This document shows, piece after piece, positions 20,879 through 29,295 of a DNA stretch of 64,000 bases. Each line of letters begins with the position of its first letter. The first letter of the stretch is position 1. The stretch is from Herbaspirillum sp. 3R11. Lineage in GTDB: Bacteria; Pseudomonadota; Gammaproteobacteria; Burkholderiales; Burkholderiaceae_D. The DNA is taken from NCBI RefSeq assembly GCF_004563925.1, contig NZ_SPNJ01000005.1, forward strand, positions 62,001-126,000. The letters run 5' to 3'. The notes below the pieces were generated by a model. It saw only the letters and a program-made list of their open reading frames with translations. It did no database searches and had not been told where the DNA came from. The position numbers were made by a program, and so were the translations under genes.

Positions 20879-23800
20879 ATGAACTCGGTGACAATTCCCC
20901 CCTTCCGATCGGCCGCTACGGCGTCGGTCCAGCCTGCAACTTTGCCGCTGGATCGGTTTGAAACTGAGCCTGAAACTCAGCTGGAAACGCAAATTGAAAC
21001 GACCGCATCGCTGGTTTCCGCGCTGGCAGATCCTGACTATGCACTCGAAGACAATCTCACCCGCAGCAGCGGCCGCGTTTTCCTGACCGGCACCCAGGCG
21101 CTGGTGCGCCTGCTGTGCATGCAAAAGATCGCCGACGCCGCCAACGGACTCAACACCGGCGGCTTCATCAGCGGCTATCGCGGCTCGCCTCTCGGTGCCG
21201 TGGATCAGGAACTGTGGCGCGCCTCCAAGCTGCTGAACGCACACAACGTCGAGTTCCTGCCGGCCATCAACGAAGAACTCGGCGCCACCGCCGTGCTCGG
21301 CTCGCAACAGGTCGAAGCCGACCCGACGCGCAAGGTGCAGGGCGTGTTCGCCATGTGGTACGGCAAGGGCCCCGGCGTCGACCGCTCCGGCGATGCGCTC
21401 AAGCATGGCAATGCCTACGGCTCGTCGCCGCATGGCGGCGTGCTGGCGATCCTCGGCGACGACCACGGCTGCGTGTCGTCGTCGATGCCGCACCAGAGCG
21501 AACAGGCGCTGATCGCCTGGGGCATGCCGGTGGTCAATCCCGCCAACATCCAGGAATACATGGAGTTCGGCCTGTACGGCTGGGCGCTGTCGCGCTTCTC
21601 GGGCGCATGGGTCGGCTTCAAGGCGATTTCGGAAACCGTCGAAGGCGGCGCCGTGGTCGAACTGCCGCCGCTGCCGAGCTACACCGTGCCGACCGATTAC
21701 ACGCCGCCGGCCGACGGCCTGCACAACCGCTGGCCCGACTTGCCCGGCCTGGCGCTGGAGCAGCGCGTCGACGACAAGCTCAAGGCGGTGCAGGCATTCG
21801 CCGGCGTCAATTCCATCGACAAGCTGATCGTACCGGCGCCGGGTGCGCGCATCGGCATCATCAGCGCCGGCAAGGCTTATCTTGATCTACTGGAAGCGCT
21901 GGAGCGCCTCGGTCTGTCGCAGCAGCAACTGGAAGACCTCGGCGTGCGCCTGTACAAGCCGGGCCTGACCTATCCGCTGGAACGCACGCGCCTGTCGGCC
22001 TTCGCCGCAGGCCTCGATGAAATCCTGGTGGTGGAAGAGAAGGGCGCCGTCATCGAGCAGCAGCTCAAGAACCTGTTCTACAACCTGCCGCAAGAGCGCC
22101 GCCCGTCGGTGGTCGGCAAGACCGACGCCCACGGTGAAGCGCTGCTGTCGGCGCTGGGCGAACTGCGGCCGTCGCGCATCGCGCCGGCGCTGGTGCGCTG
22201 GTTCGGACCACGCTTCCCGACGCTGAACCTGCAACGCTTCCTGCCCGATTTCTGCGCCGCCGAGTTGTTGTCGAACGGCGCCGACAGTGTCAAGCGCACG
22301 CCGTATTTCTGCTCCGGCTGCCCGCACAACACCTCCACGCGTGTGCCGGAAGGCAGCCGCGCCATGGCCGGCATCGGCTGCCACTTCATGGCGACGTGGA
22401 TGAAGCGCGACACCAACTATCTCGCGCAGATGGGCGGCGAAGGCATCAACTGGGTCGGCTCCTCGCGCTTCGTCGACGAGAAGCACGTGTTCCAGAATCT
22501 GGGCGACGGCACCTATTACCACTCGGGCTCGCTGGCGATCCGCCAGGCCATCGCCGCGCGCACCAACATCACCTACAAGATCCTCTACAACGACGCCGTC
22601 GCGATGACCGGCGGCCAGCCTGTCGACGGCTCGCTGTCGGTGCCGCAGATCGTGCAACAGGTCACCAGCGAAGGCGCGAAGAAGGTCGTGGTCGTCACCG
22701 ACGCGCCCGAGAACTACGCGCTGATCAAGCTGCCGGCCGGCGTCACCGTGCATCACCGCACCGAACTCGACGTCATCCAGCGCATGCTGCGCGACATCCC
22801 CGGCGTGACCGTGCTGGTCTACGACCAGACCTGCGCCGCCGAGAAGCGTCGCCGCCGCAAAAAGAACAAGCCCGGCCACATTGCCTTCCCCGACCCGGCG
22901 CGCCGCATGATGATCAACCCGGCGGTATGCGAAGGCTGCGGCGACTGTGGCGTGCAATCCAACTGCCTGTCGATCCTGCCGCTGGAAACCGAGCTCGGCC
23001 GCAAGCGCCAGATCGAGCAGTCGTCCTGCAACAAGGATTACTCCTGCGTCGAAGGCTTCTGCCCGAGCTTCGTCTCGGTGCTGGGCGGCACGCTGAAGAA
23101 GCCGGAAAGCGTCAAGCTCACCCTGGCCGACCTGGAAGCCACGCTGGCCGCCTATCCGACCCCGGCGCCGCATCGCTTCGCCAAGCCGTTTGAAATCCTC
23201 GTGGCCGGCGTCGGCGGCACCGGCGTCGTCACCGTCGGCGCGCTGATCACCATGGCCGCCCACCTGGAAGGCAAGGGCGCCTCCACGCTCGACTTCATGG
23301 GCTTCGCGCAGAAGGGCGGCGCGGTGCTGTCGCACGTGCGCATCGCCGCATCGCCGGCGGCGCTCAACCAGGTCCGCATCGATCTGCAACAGGCCGACGC
23401 CGTCTTCGCCTGCGACTTGGTGGTCTCGGCCATGCCGGAAGGCCTGTCGGTCATGCGCCGCGGCCACACCAAGGTAATCGCCAACGATCGCGAAATCCCG
23501 ACCGCCGATTTCACGCGCAACCCGGACGCCTCGATCAACAAGGACGGCCTGCTGGAGAAGCTGGCCGCCTCGGCCGGCGCCGACAACATCGTGCAGATCG
23601 ACGCGCAGGACACGGCGCTGCGTTTCCTTGGCGACCCGATCGGCGGCAACATTCTGCTGATGGGCTACGCCTGGCAACGCGGCCTGGTGCCGGTCGGCCT
23701 GCCGGCACTGATGCGCGCCATTGAGCTCAACGGCGTCGCCATCGACATGAACAAACGCGCTTTCACCCTCGGTCGCCTGGCCGCCGCCGACGCGGCTGCG

Positions 23801-24523
23801 CTGGACAAGCTCGGCAAGCCGAAGCAGCAGGTCATCCAGTTCGCCGCACCGAAGTCGCTGGCCGACACCGTCGCCTTCCGCATCGACTTCCTGACCAAGT
23901 ACCAGAACAGCGCCTACGCCCGCCGCTACGAAGAAGCCGTGGCCACAGTGGAACGCGCCGAGGCAAAGTTGGAAGACAACGCCTCCAAACGCCCGATCAG
24001 CAAGATGGTCGCGCGCAACCTGTTCAAGCTGATGGCCTACAAGGACGAATACGAAGTCGCGCGCCTGCACGCCGACCCGGTATTCCGCGAACAGATCGCC
24101 GCGCAGTTCGACGGCGACTACAAGCTGGCCTTCCACCTGGCGCCGCCGATGCTGGCGCGCAAGAAGCCGGGCTCGGACGTCCCGGCCAAGATGCGCTTCG
24201 GTGCGTGGATGATGTCGGGGTTTGCAGTGCTGTCGCGCTTCAAGTCGCTGCGCGGGACGGCGTTGGATGTGTTTGGTTATACCGAGGAACGTCGGCGTGA
24301 ACGGGCTTTGCGGGATCGGTATCTGGGTTTTGTGAATTCACTTGTGGATCAGCTTGATGCCGGGAACAAGGGAGCGGCGTTGAAGTTGGCGCAGTTGCCG
24401 GAGCAGGTTCGGGGTTACGGCCACGTTAAGCTGGCGGCGATGGATAGGGCTGATCGGGAGTGGGAGGTGTTGATGGGGGAGTTCTTGGGTGAGTCGCGTG
24501 TGGATGGGCGTGTCGCGGCGTAA
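20879..24523 (+). CDS. Indolepyruvate ferredoxin oxidoreductase family protein (fused alpha/beta/gamma)
   Basis: 1214 residues from the ATG at 20879; a TTG at 20834 could extend it by 15. The N-terminal part is pyruvate-oxidoreductase-like (GGFISGYRGSPLGAVDQELW, GPGVDRSGDALKHGN). A thiamine-diphosphate region follows, with CSGCPHNTSTRVPEGSRAM and YNDAVAMTGGQPVDG. A ferredoxin-like insert starts at about C684 (CEGCGDCGVQSNC, SCNKDYSCVEGFC), then the gamma domain (VAGVGGTGVVTVGALITMA) and a C-terminal DUF6537-like region. The family oxidatively decarboxylates aryl-pyruvates to aryl-acetyl-CoA. Phenylpyruvate would give phenylacetyl-CoA, the substrate of the PaaABCE complex encoded 16 kb away. 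Short rare-codon-rich runs appear in the last 250 bases. Confidence 0.92.
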   Translation: MNSVTIPPFRSAATASVQPATLPLDRFETEPETQLETQIETTASLVSALADPDYALEDNLTRSSGRVFLTGTQALVRLLCMQKIADAANGLNTGGFISGYRGSPLGAVDQELWRASKLLNAHNVEFLPAINEELGATAVLGSQQVEADPTRKVQGVFAMWYGKGPGVDRSGDALKHGNAYGSSPHGGVLAILGDDHGCVSSSMPHQSEQALIAWGMPVVNPANIQEYMEFGLYGWALSRFSGAWVGFKAISETVEGGAVVELPPLPSYTVPTDYTPPADGLHNRWPDLPGLALEQRVDDKLKAVQAFAGVNSIDKLIVPAPGARIGIISAGKAYLDLLEALERLGLSQQQLEDLGVRLYKPGLTYPLERTRLSAFAAGLDEILVVEEKGAVIEQQLKNLFYNLPQERRPSVVGKTDAHGEALLSALGELRPSRIAPALVRWFGPRFPTLNLQRFLPDFCAAELLSNGADSVKRTPYFCSGCPHNTSTRVPEGSRAMAGIGCHFMATWMKRDTNYLAQMGGEGINWVGSSRFVDEKHVFQNLGDGTYYHSGSLAIRQAIAARTNITYKILYNDAVAMTGGQPVDGSLSVPQIVQQVTSEGAKKVVVVTDAPENYALIKLPAGVTVHHRTELDVIQRMLRDIPGVTVLVYDQTCAAEKRRRRKKNKPGHIAFPDPARRMMINPAVCEGCGDCGVQSNCLSILPLETELGRKRQIEQSSCNKDYSCVEGFCPSFVSVLGGTLKKPESVKLTLADLEATLAAYPTPAPHRFAKPFEILVAGVGGTGVVTVGALITMAAHLEGKGASTLDFMGFAQKGGAVLSHVRIAASPAALNQVRIDLQQADAVFACDLVVSAMPEGLSVMRRGHTKVIANDREIPTADFTRNPDASINKDGLLEKLAASAGADNIVQIDAQDTALRFLGDPIGGNILLMGYAWQRGLVPVGLPALMRAIELNGVAIDMNKRAFTLGRLAAADAAALDKLGKPKQQVIQFAAPKSLADTVAFRIDFLTKYQNSAYARRYEEAVATVERAEAKLEDNASKRPISKMVARNLFKLMAYKDEYEVARLHADPVFREQIAAQFDGDYKLAFHLAPPMLARKKPGSDVPAKMRFGAWMMSGFAVLSRFKSLRGTALDVFGYTEERRRERALRDRYLGFVNSLVDQLDAGNKGAALKLAQLPEQVRGYGHVKLAAMDRADREWEVLMGEFLGESRVDGRVAA

Positions 24524-24632
24524 TGCTATTGCAGGAAACACCCGTAGCGATTCACGTAACGGCGGCCGTCGAGATTGTGGCCGACCTATGTAAGCGGCGT
24601 CTTCGCTTATCTGGCTCTAGCGAGCAACTAAA

Positions 24633-25895
24633 TTAATAGAATTCGTCGTCAGGTTCGTATGGTCCTAGGATCATTGGACCATTGTCGTCGTCTCCAAAAT
24701 ACACATGGTCTTTGTCATGCTGATAAAAAATTTTCTTTGTGCGGTAACTCGCAAGGCTAGCTGGCACATATTGAACACGAAAGAAATCAGCTGGTTGTCC
24801 GGCTAATAGATCTCGTCGGGGAAAGATGACGACGTTAGTCCCAGTCGTCGATTGAGACGACGAAAATGAAATTCCATCAAATGCGGGTTCGTAGACGTGG
24901 GCCAGATATTCCGCCATGGTTTGAGTTATTAAATAGTCTGCTTCGCGGTCCGGGGTGATCGGCTGCGAAATTAGACTGTGAAGAATTCCAAGTAAGGCTC
25001 GGCGATCCCGCTCTGAAAAATAATCGGGCGAAAAATAACTTAAGGTGTCTTTTGCCATTGATCGAGTGAGGCGCGTGAAATCCAGAAGTCGAAGCTTTTC
25101 TGTTGTCTCCAATGCTATTAACACTAATTGCATACCTATTGCTGGGCGCATTTCGGCAAGACAGGTCTTTTCATCAGAAGCACAATACAAGACTGTTACG
25201 CCTTCTGGATTCATCCTTCCATGGCGAGCGGCCTCTGGTGGTGGTGGTCCAACATGTTTGAACGGGTCCTCGGCAAATACATTGAAGTCATTGGGATGAC
25301 GGCATGCACGCGCGCGATACAACTTAGTCCCGACAGGAAGAGTTTTGACGACGGACAGATTACGTTTTCTTGTCGCAAATGTTATTTGGTGCACATCTCG
25401 AAACAGAGAACCAAACATGCTTTGCGCCGCAGGACTGAAAAAACGGCGAGAGTGCTTTAACTCTTCTAAAGTATTGTGCCATTGACGAGCACTGATAGAC
25501 GGAGGGTGTCGGATACGATCATAGTTATTTGATTCATCATAAAACGGCTCTCCTCCATCGGGTTGCCAATAGTCGTCTTTTTCGATAAGTGCAGAAATTA
25601 GCTCATCTTCGCAATCAAGTTGCTGACCTAGTAACTCTTGTAGAGCTAAGCTTAATTCGTCGCCCGCCTGGGCAAAGTAAACCTCGTCGCTATCTCCAGA
25701 ACTGAAGTGCGGAATCTCCTCACCGACGCCATATATGTGTCTAAATACCGGGTCAACAATTTCGGCAAGTGCCTCAACAGTGATCGCGGGGGCGACATCT
25801 TCTCCGCAGCAGCGGCACTCAGCTAATATTCCCTCACGTTCTACTATGAGTTTGAGCTCGCCATCGTCGATGCAGTCTCGGCAGATATATGTCAT
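24633..25895 (-). CDS. RES-domain protein with N-terminal zinc-ribbon and HEPN-like region (toxin-like)
   Basis: 420 residues. C5, C8, C27 and C30 near the N-terminus could form a zinc ribbon. A helical region follows (about 40-170), resembling the HEPN-like domain that precedes some RES domains. The C-terminal half has RES-type motifs: KLYRARACRHP (conserved Arg), VTVLYCASDEKTCLAEMRP (conserved Glu) and YLAHVYEPAFDGISFSSSQS (conserved Ser). RES proteins of toxin-antitoxin modules (ParT, MbcT) consume NAD+ as phosphorylases or ADP-ribosyltransferases. No small antitoxin gene adjoins it. Codon use is AT-richer than the flanking core genes, marking an acquired block. The RES call is solid by motif; the role in defence is inferred. 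Confidence 0.75.
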   Translation of the reverse strand: MTYICRDCIDDGELKLIVEREGILAECRCCGEDVAPAITVEALAEIVDPVFRHIYGVGEEIPHFSSGDSDEVYFAQAGDELSLALQELLGQQLDCEDELISALIEKDDYWQPDGGEPFYDESNNYDRIRHPPSISARQWHNTLEELKHSRRFFSPAAQSMFGSLFRDVHQITFATRKRNLSVVKTLPVGTKLYRARACRHPNDFNVFAEDPFKHVGPPPPEAARHGRMNPEGVTVLYCASDEKTCLAEMRPAIGMQLVLIALETTEKLRLLDFTRLTRSMAKDTLSYFSPDYFSERDRRALLGILHSLISQPITPDREADYLITQTMAEYLAHVYEPAFDGISFSSSQSTTGTNVVIFPRRDLLAGQPADFFRVQYVPASLASYRTKKIFYQHDKDHVYFGDDDNGPMILGPYEPDDEFY

Positions 25896-25951
25896 TGGAA
25901 TGTCTTCGTGATTTTTTCTATTCTTTAGAAATATCTAGAGCTAGTAGTTTT

Positions 25952-27667
25952 CTACATCACCGGCGCCGGTCTGAGATACATCTTTGTGGTAGGAATGGTG
26001 TCGTTCAAGCCTTGAAAATGATATCGTACGAGGCAATTATTTTCGGCGTCATATGACATGTTTGAGGTTAATAGCATTTCGCGTAGACGTGGATTTCCTG
26101 CATGAACCTGCGCAAAGTACTTGCGTGTCCAACTTAGCAGTGCACGACTAAGAGTGCGTTCTTGCCGCGACCCTCGTTGTCTTCCGGGCGGTACAAATCC
26201 CAAAACGTTTAAGCACATCGCAAGGACTTTCGAATTGTGAAAATTTGCATATGCCAAGAGACTGTTAACTTCCGACATTATTAGCCGATTTAGAATGCGG
26301 CGAATATTCTCGGAAGGGCCAGAAAAATCTCCTCGGTAGTAAAAGGCCCGCCAAGTGGTGTTGTGCTGAATCTCCCAGCAAAGTTTCTCATCAGATCGGA
26401 TGTGGGCAGCACGGCCAATGATCTCGAACATCTGCTGCGCAAAGAGTTCATGAAAGGGGATGTCACTCCCCATTGCGGCAATCGCATCCCATCGGGTGCC
26501 GTCTAACTTGTCAAGTAATTTAAGTGTCTCTTGAAATATTCTGCAAGCCGTTGAAAAACTTGCATATGCAGGATCGCGATAATTGAGAATTCCTGATCCG
26601 TCTGAAAGGTATTCGGTTTGCAAAGCAATATAATCTGTTGCTCGACTCAGTGCAGATGAGACCTGAAAGACTCCTGCTTTTTGGCAGTAATCAGTCACTG
26701 TCAAAAGGTAGCACCTGCCAAACACCTTAAGCTGAATTTCATCGAAAGGGGCGTAGAAGGCTGGTGTTGCATCAAGAGGGGAACATGCACCGTAGGCCCC
26801 CAGACCTTCGACAAGGTCGTAACTGCCGAACGCCGCATTGGTGAAGTACTTTGTCCTAGCGAGAAAACCGTGGTCATACACATGGTCTTCGTAAAAGAGT
26901 AAAGACTCTTTGTGATCGAACATGTGACGTGTGACGTTCTTCGAAAAAAGGGCCGTCACGTCGGTGTATTTTTTTTGACGTTGAATTTCGTTTAAGAAAA
27001 CCAACGCAACTTCATTTGTTTGCATTGCAATTGCTCTGCATAGACGTGGAGTTGCCATCAACTGCATTAACTCCAATGCATCTACTTGCATGTTCTCCGC
27101 TGGTGAACGAGGGCTAATCAGCGCAATTCGGGAAATACCTTCTCTATTTGGAATCGCTTCGATAATCGGACCGGCCGATCGAATTAATTCCCGCGCAACT
27201 ATTCCCAAGTCCTTTTCATTTCCTGAGACGACATACTCGAGCAACTGCCTCTTGAATCTTCGGCTGTTTGCAACGTTAAATACTGGAGGTGCGGTGTGGG
27301 TTGTTCTGACCCACAAAATCATAACTGCAAGAAATGCAAATCCGAAAGCTGTCTGCCAAGCTGGCAGACTGTCAAGAAAAACGGGAATGGGAAGGTGTTG
27401 TGCATACCAAAGATTGGTAAGGAGCGATCCTAGTCCAATTGTGAGCGCAGTGCGTTGGGTTATAGCGCTGAGATTTACACTAGACGTTGCAGCGCGAAAT
27501 TTGTACCTCGTGTCAGTAAGAGTGTAGATGAGCGCAAATAATGCCATGGCAGCCACAAATTCGGCATATCCAAAAATCGGCATTTGCATATCTGATGAGG
27601 CGGCCCGTATGCATACGAGCCGTCTACTGAAATTCCATATCTCATCGACTATGCCAGCTAGATTCAC
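25952..27667 (-). CDS. Unrecognised membrane-anchored protein
   Basis: 571 residues with three predicted membrane helices near the N-terminus (about 27-50, 74-97 and 103-122) and a soluble, probably cytoplasmic part of about 440 residues. I see no Walker, nuclease or peptidase motif in it. Notable segments are LLFYEDHVYDHGFLARTKYF, YAPFDEIQLKVFGRCYLLTV and ALQTEYLSDGSGILNYRDPA. It lies 56 bases upstream of the RES-domain gene on the same strand and shares its AT-rich codon use, so the two may form one unit. The start at 27667 is the first in-frame ATG with a possible AGGGGAAAG-like site upstream. No function can be given. Confidence 0.7.
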   Translation of the reverse strand: MNLAGIVDEIWNFSRRLVCIRAASSDMQMPIFGYAEFVAAMALFALIYTLTDTRYKFRAATSSVNLSAITQRTALTIGLGSLLTNLWYAQHLPIPVFLDSLPAWQTAFGFAFLAVMILWVRTTHTAPPVFNVANSRRFKRQLLEYVVSGNEKDLGIVARELIRSAGPIIEAIPNREGISRIALISPRSPAENMQVDALELMQLMATPRLCRAIAMQTNEVALVFLNEIQRQKKYTDVTALFSKNVTRHMFDHKESLLFYEDHVYDHGFLARTKYFTNAAFGSYDLVEGLGAYGACSPLDATPAFYAPFDEIQLKVFGRCYLLTVTDYCQKAGVFQVSSALSRATDYIALQTEYLSDGSGILNYRDPAYASFSTACRIFQETLKLLDKLDGTRWDAIAAMGSDIPFHELFAQQMFEIIGRAAHIRSDEKLCWEIQHNTTWRAFYYRGDFSGPSENIRRILNRLIMSEVNSLLAYANFHNSKVLAMCLNVLGFVPPGRQRGSRQERTLSRALLSWTRKYFAQVHAGNPRLREMLLTSNMSYDAENNCLVRYHFQGLNDTIPTTKMYLRPAPVM

Positions 27668-27807
27668 GTCTTTCCCCTATTTTATTGCGCTTATTTTTTC
27701 ATTCGGCGCTATCAGATGCGTCACCTTACGCCAGCAGGATGTTAGCCGCGGCGAATCACCGATGTGGGTTGCCCAAAAAATGAGGCATAACGATGATTGC
27801 AAGAGTA

Positions 27808-27862
27808 TCCGGTCGCGGGATCAAAGCCGCTTGCCTGATGCTGGCAATTGAGCTATCGAGCC
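27808..27862 (-). pseudogene. Possible tRNA remnant
   Basis: Read on the minus strand, this stretch contains TAGCTCAATTG, like the 5' side of a tRNA D-arm, and later GCGGCTTTGATCCCGCG, like a T-arm (GCGG/CCGC stem with TTTGATC loop). The anticodon arm and acceptor stem between and around them are missing or scrambled. It lies in the 233-base gap between the membrane-protein gene and the Mrr-like nuclease gene, in an accessory block, where a tRNA fragment could mark an old integration site. The match is partial and could be chance. Confidence 0.25.
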
Positions 27863-27900
27863 ATTCTGGCGCGGTGAGTATTGCAAGCGATCGCAGGTAG

Positions 27901-28782
27901 TTACCATTCTTGGAGTCCTCTAACCGTAAGAACCGGCTTGATCGGCGGAAGCATCCCATCGGCAAGTCGTTCCCATGTTTCGTACATAAGCTCTAGGTTG
28001 ATGACTCCAGTCGTGAACGAATTCGTCAGGGTTTCGCCGGTGCGTTCGTCCAAGAATCCGCTGATCTGGTCGAGCGGTATATGTCCGAAAAATGTTTCGC
28101 GCACTACGTGTAGACTTACACAGAAGCTCACGGGCACCATTGTGCCGAAGCCGTTGTCGATCTGTACTTCTTCAAGTCCCGGGTACACCGGAACAAACTC
28201 ATGCACCCCTGGGGTAGTGGGAAACTCACCTTCGTTCCACCGCTTGGCCGCGATTTCGTGGGCGGTGCCAAGTTTTTCACCGGAGCCTGAGTAAGCGAGA
28301 AGACTGCCAATATCATCGGTAACCACTAGCGGAGCTGGGGTTGTGCCGCGAATCCGAAATGCCAATCCTGCCCGGACAAATTCAAATAACGCGGGAAGTG
28401 TCGGTTGGACTTTCCATTTGTGTTCATCAGTATCGACAGGGCGATATAGCTCCATCTGAAGTTTTCCTGCCTTCGTTCTCGCCGCTTGCGTGAATCCGCT
28501 CGGACAAACCAGCACCCCTTTGTTGGCTCGAATGTCCGCAACCATGCCAGCAAATTCTTCGACGCCCTTTACATCTACGGGTGTTTGATGATCCTTGCAG
28601 TCGATAGCGATCAGCATTTCATACTGGCCGATGCGTTGTTTCACGAGGACGTCGATTTGTCGATATGTCTCACTGTCTACGCCCCAAACTTTCGCGTCGT
28701 GCTCGACCGATGCTTGGGGAGCTAAGGAATTTTGAATTTTTGCGACAAGTTGTTCAAGGTCGCGCCAGTCGTTTTTTGCCAC
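27901..28782 (-). CDS. Mrr-like restriction endonuclease-fold protein
   Basis: 293 residues. The N-terminal 110 residues carry a PD-(D/E)xK-type nuclease pattern: D44 in YRQIDVLVKQR, then D61-C62-K63 in LIAIDCKDHQTPV, followed by VKGVEEFAGMVADIRANKG and VLVCPSGFTQAA, as in the Mrr/endonuclease-like family. The remaining 180 residues (with RIRGTTPAPLVVTDDIGSLL and DLKEL-free beta-rich sequence ending VLTVRGLQEW) are not recognised. Mrr proteins cut modified DNA; this one may be a defence nuclease, or a substrate-binding protein with the same fold. It stands alone, upstream of the membrane/RES genes on the same strand. Confidence 0.7.
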   Translation of the reverse strand: MAKNDWRDLEQLVAKIQNSLAPQASVEHDAKVWGVDSETYRQIDVLVKQRIGQYEMLIAIDCKDHQTPVDVKGVEEFAGMVADIRANKGVLVCPSGFTQAARTKAGKLQMELYRPVDTDEHKWKVQPTLPALFEFVRAGLAFRIRGTTPAPLVVTDDIGSLLAYSGSGEKLGTAHEIAAKRWNEGEFPTTPGVHEFVPVYPGLEEVQIDNGFGTMVPVSFCVSLHVVRETFFGHIPLDQISGFLDERTGETLTNSFTTGVINLELMYETWERLADGMLPPIKPVLTVRGLQEW

Positions 28783-29035
28783 GGTGCCCCCGGGTTAGGT
28801 TTTTTGAGGTGGTCCCAGATTACGGCGGATGCTTGCCAGAGGGTAATATACCCCGTGAGGCATGGAACGATCGCGCTACGCTCGCTAGTGCATCGGAATT
28901 GCGCTCGAAAGTAGTGAAAAAAATGCAGGCATTTATGTTGGTATTACCATGCCAATTTAGCCTCATTTCATCCCATTTGAGTCTCAAACAAAAAATCCTA
29001 ACCGTTGAGAACTCAGCAGGTTAGGCATATTTTCT

Positions 29036-29139
29036 TGGCTGAGAGACGGGAGGGGCCTACGTTCCGCAGGCCGCTGAATTGCTCGCAAGCGATTCCCTTC
29101 ACATCCGCGACGTGAGCCGCGCAGGCAGCTTACTTCTCC
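29036..29139 (-). repeat. Dispersed repeat with tRNA-Ser-like ends, decayed copy
   Basis: Shares a 25-base identical core (29055-29079) and further blocks with the element at 44416-44520. On the minus strand it starts GGAGAAG and ends TCTCTCAGCCA, against GGAGAGA and TCTCTCCGCCA in the better copy, so the terminal stem has lost bases. The hairpin GCCTGCG-GAA-CGTAGGC is unchanged, but the other two hairpins carry mismatches. Like the other copy, it is followed within about 50 bases by an intrinsic terminator. Confidence 0.7.
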
Positions 29140-29167
29140 GTAGATGGGCTACAAAGAAAATCGTGGA

Positions 29168-29199
29168 AAATAAAGGCTCCTCGTTGGGAGCCTTTATTT
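29168..29199. terminator. Bidirectional intrinsic terminator
   Basis: AAATAAAGGCTCC (29168-29180) pairs with GGGAGCCTTTATTT (29186-29199) around a short TCGTT loop, with T-rich flanks both ways. On the minus strand it lies about 100 bases beyond the stop of the channel-like gene, which it probably ends. Confidence 0.85.
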
Positions 29200-29295
29200 A
29201 TTTGCAATTGCCTCTCCATCTTATCTAAGGTGATTGCTTGAAATAAGAAAAACGTCCTCTTCCCGCGAGCCGAAGCTCACGGAAAGACGCCCATC

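Larger units (their letters stand above)
28783..29295. other. Intergenic region with decayed repeat and terminator
   Basis: 513 bases between the Mrr-like gene and the channel-like gene. From 28783 to about 29030 I see nothing beyond AT-rich non-coding sequence. The repeat copy (29036-29139) and the terminator (29168-29199), listed separately, take up most of the rest. Confidence 0.6.

Noticed and set aside
21887-24136. 749-codon minus-strand frame opposite the indolepyruvate oxidoreductase gene
   Set aside because: Shadow of a well-supported gene; composition of a reverse frame and no motifs.
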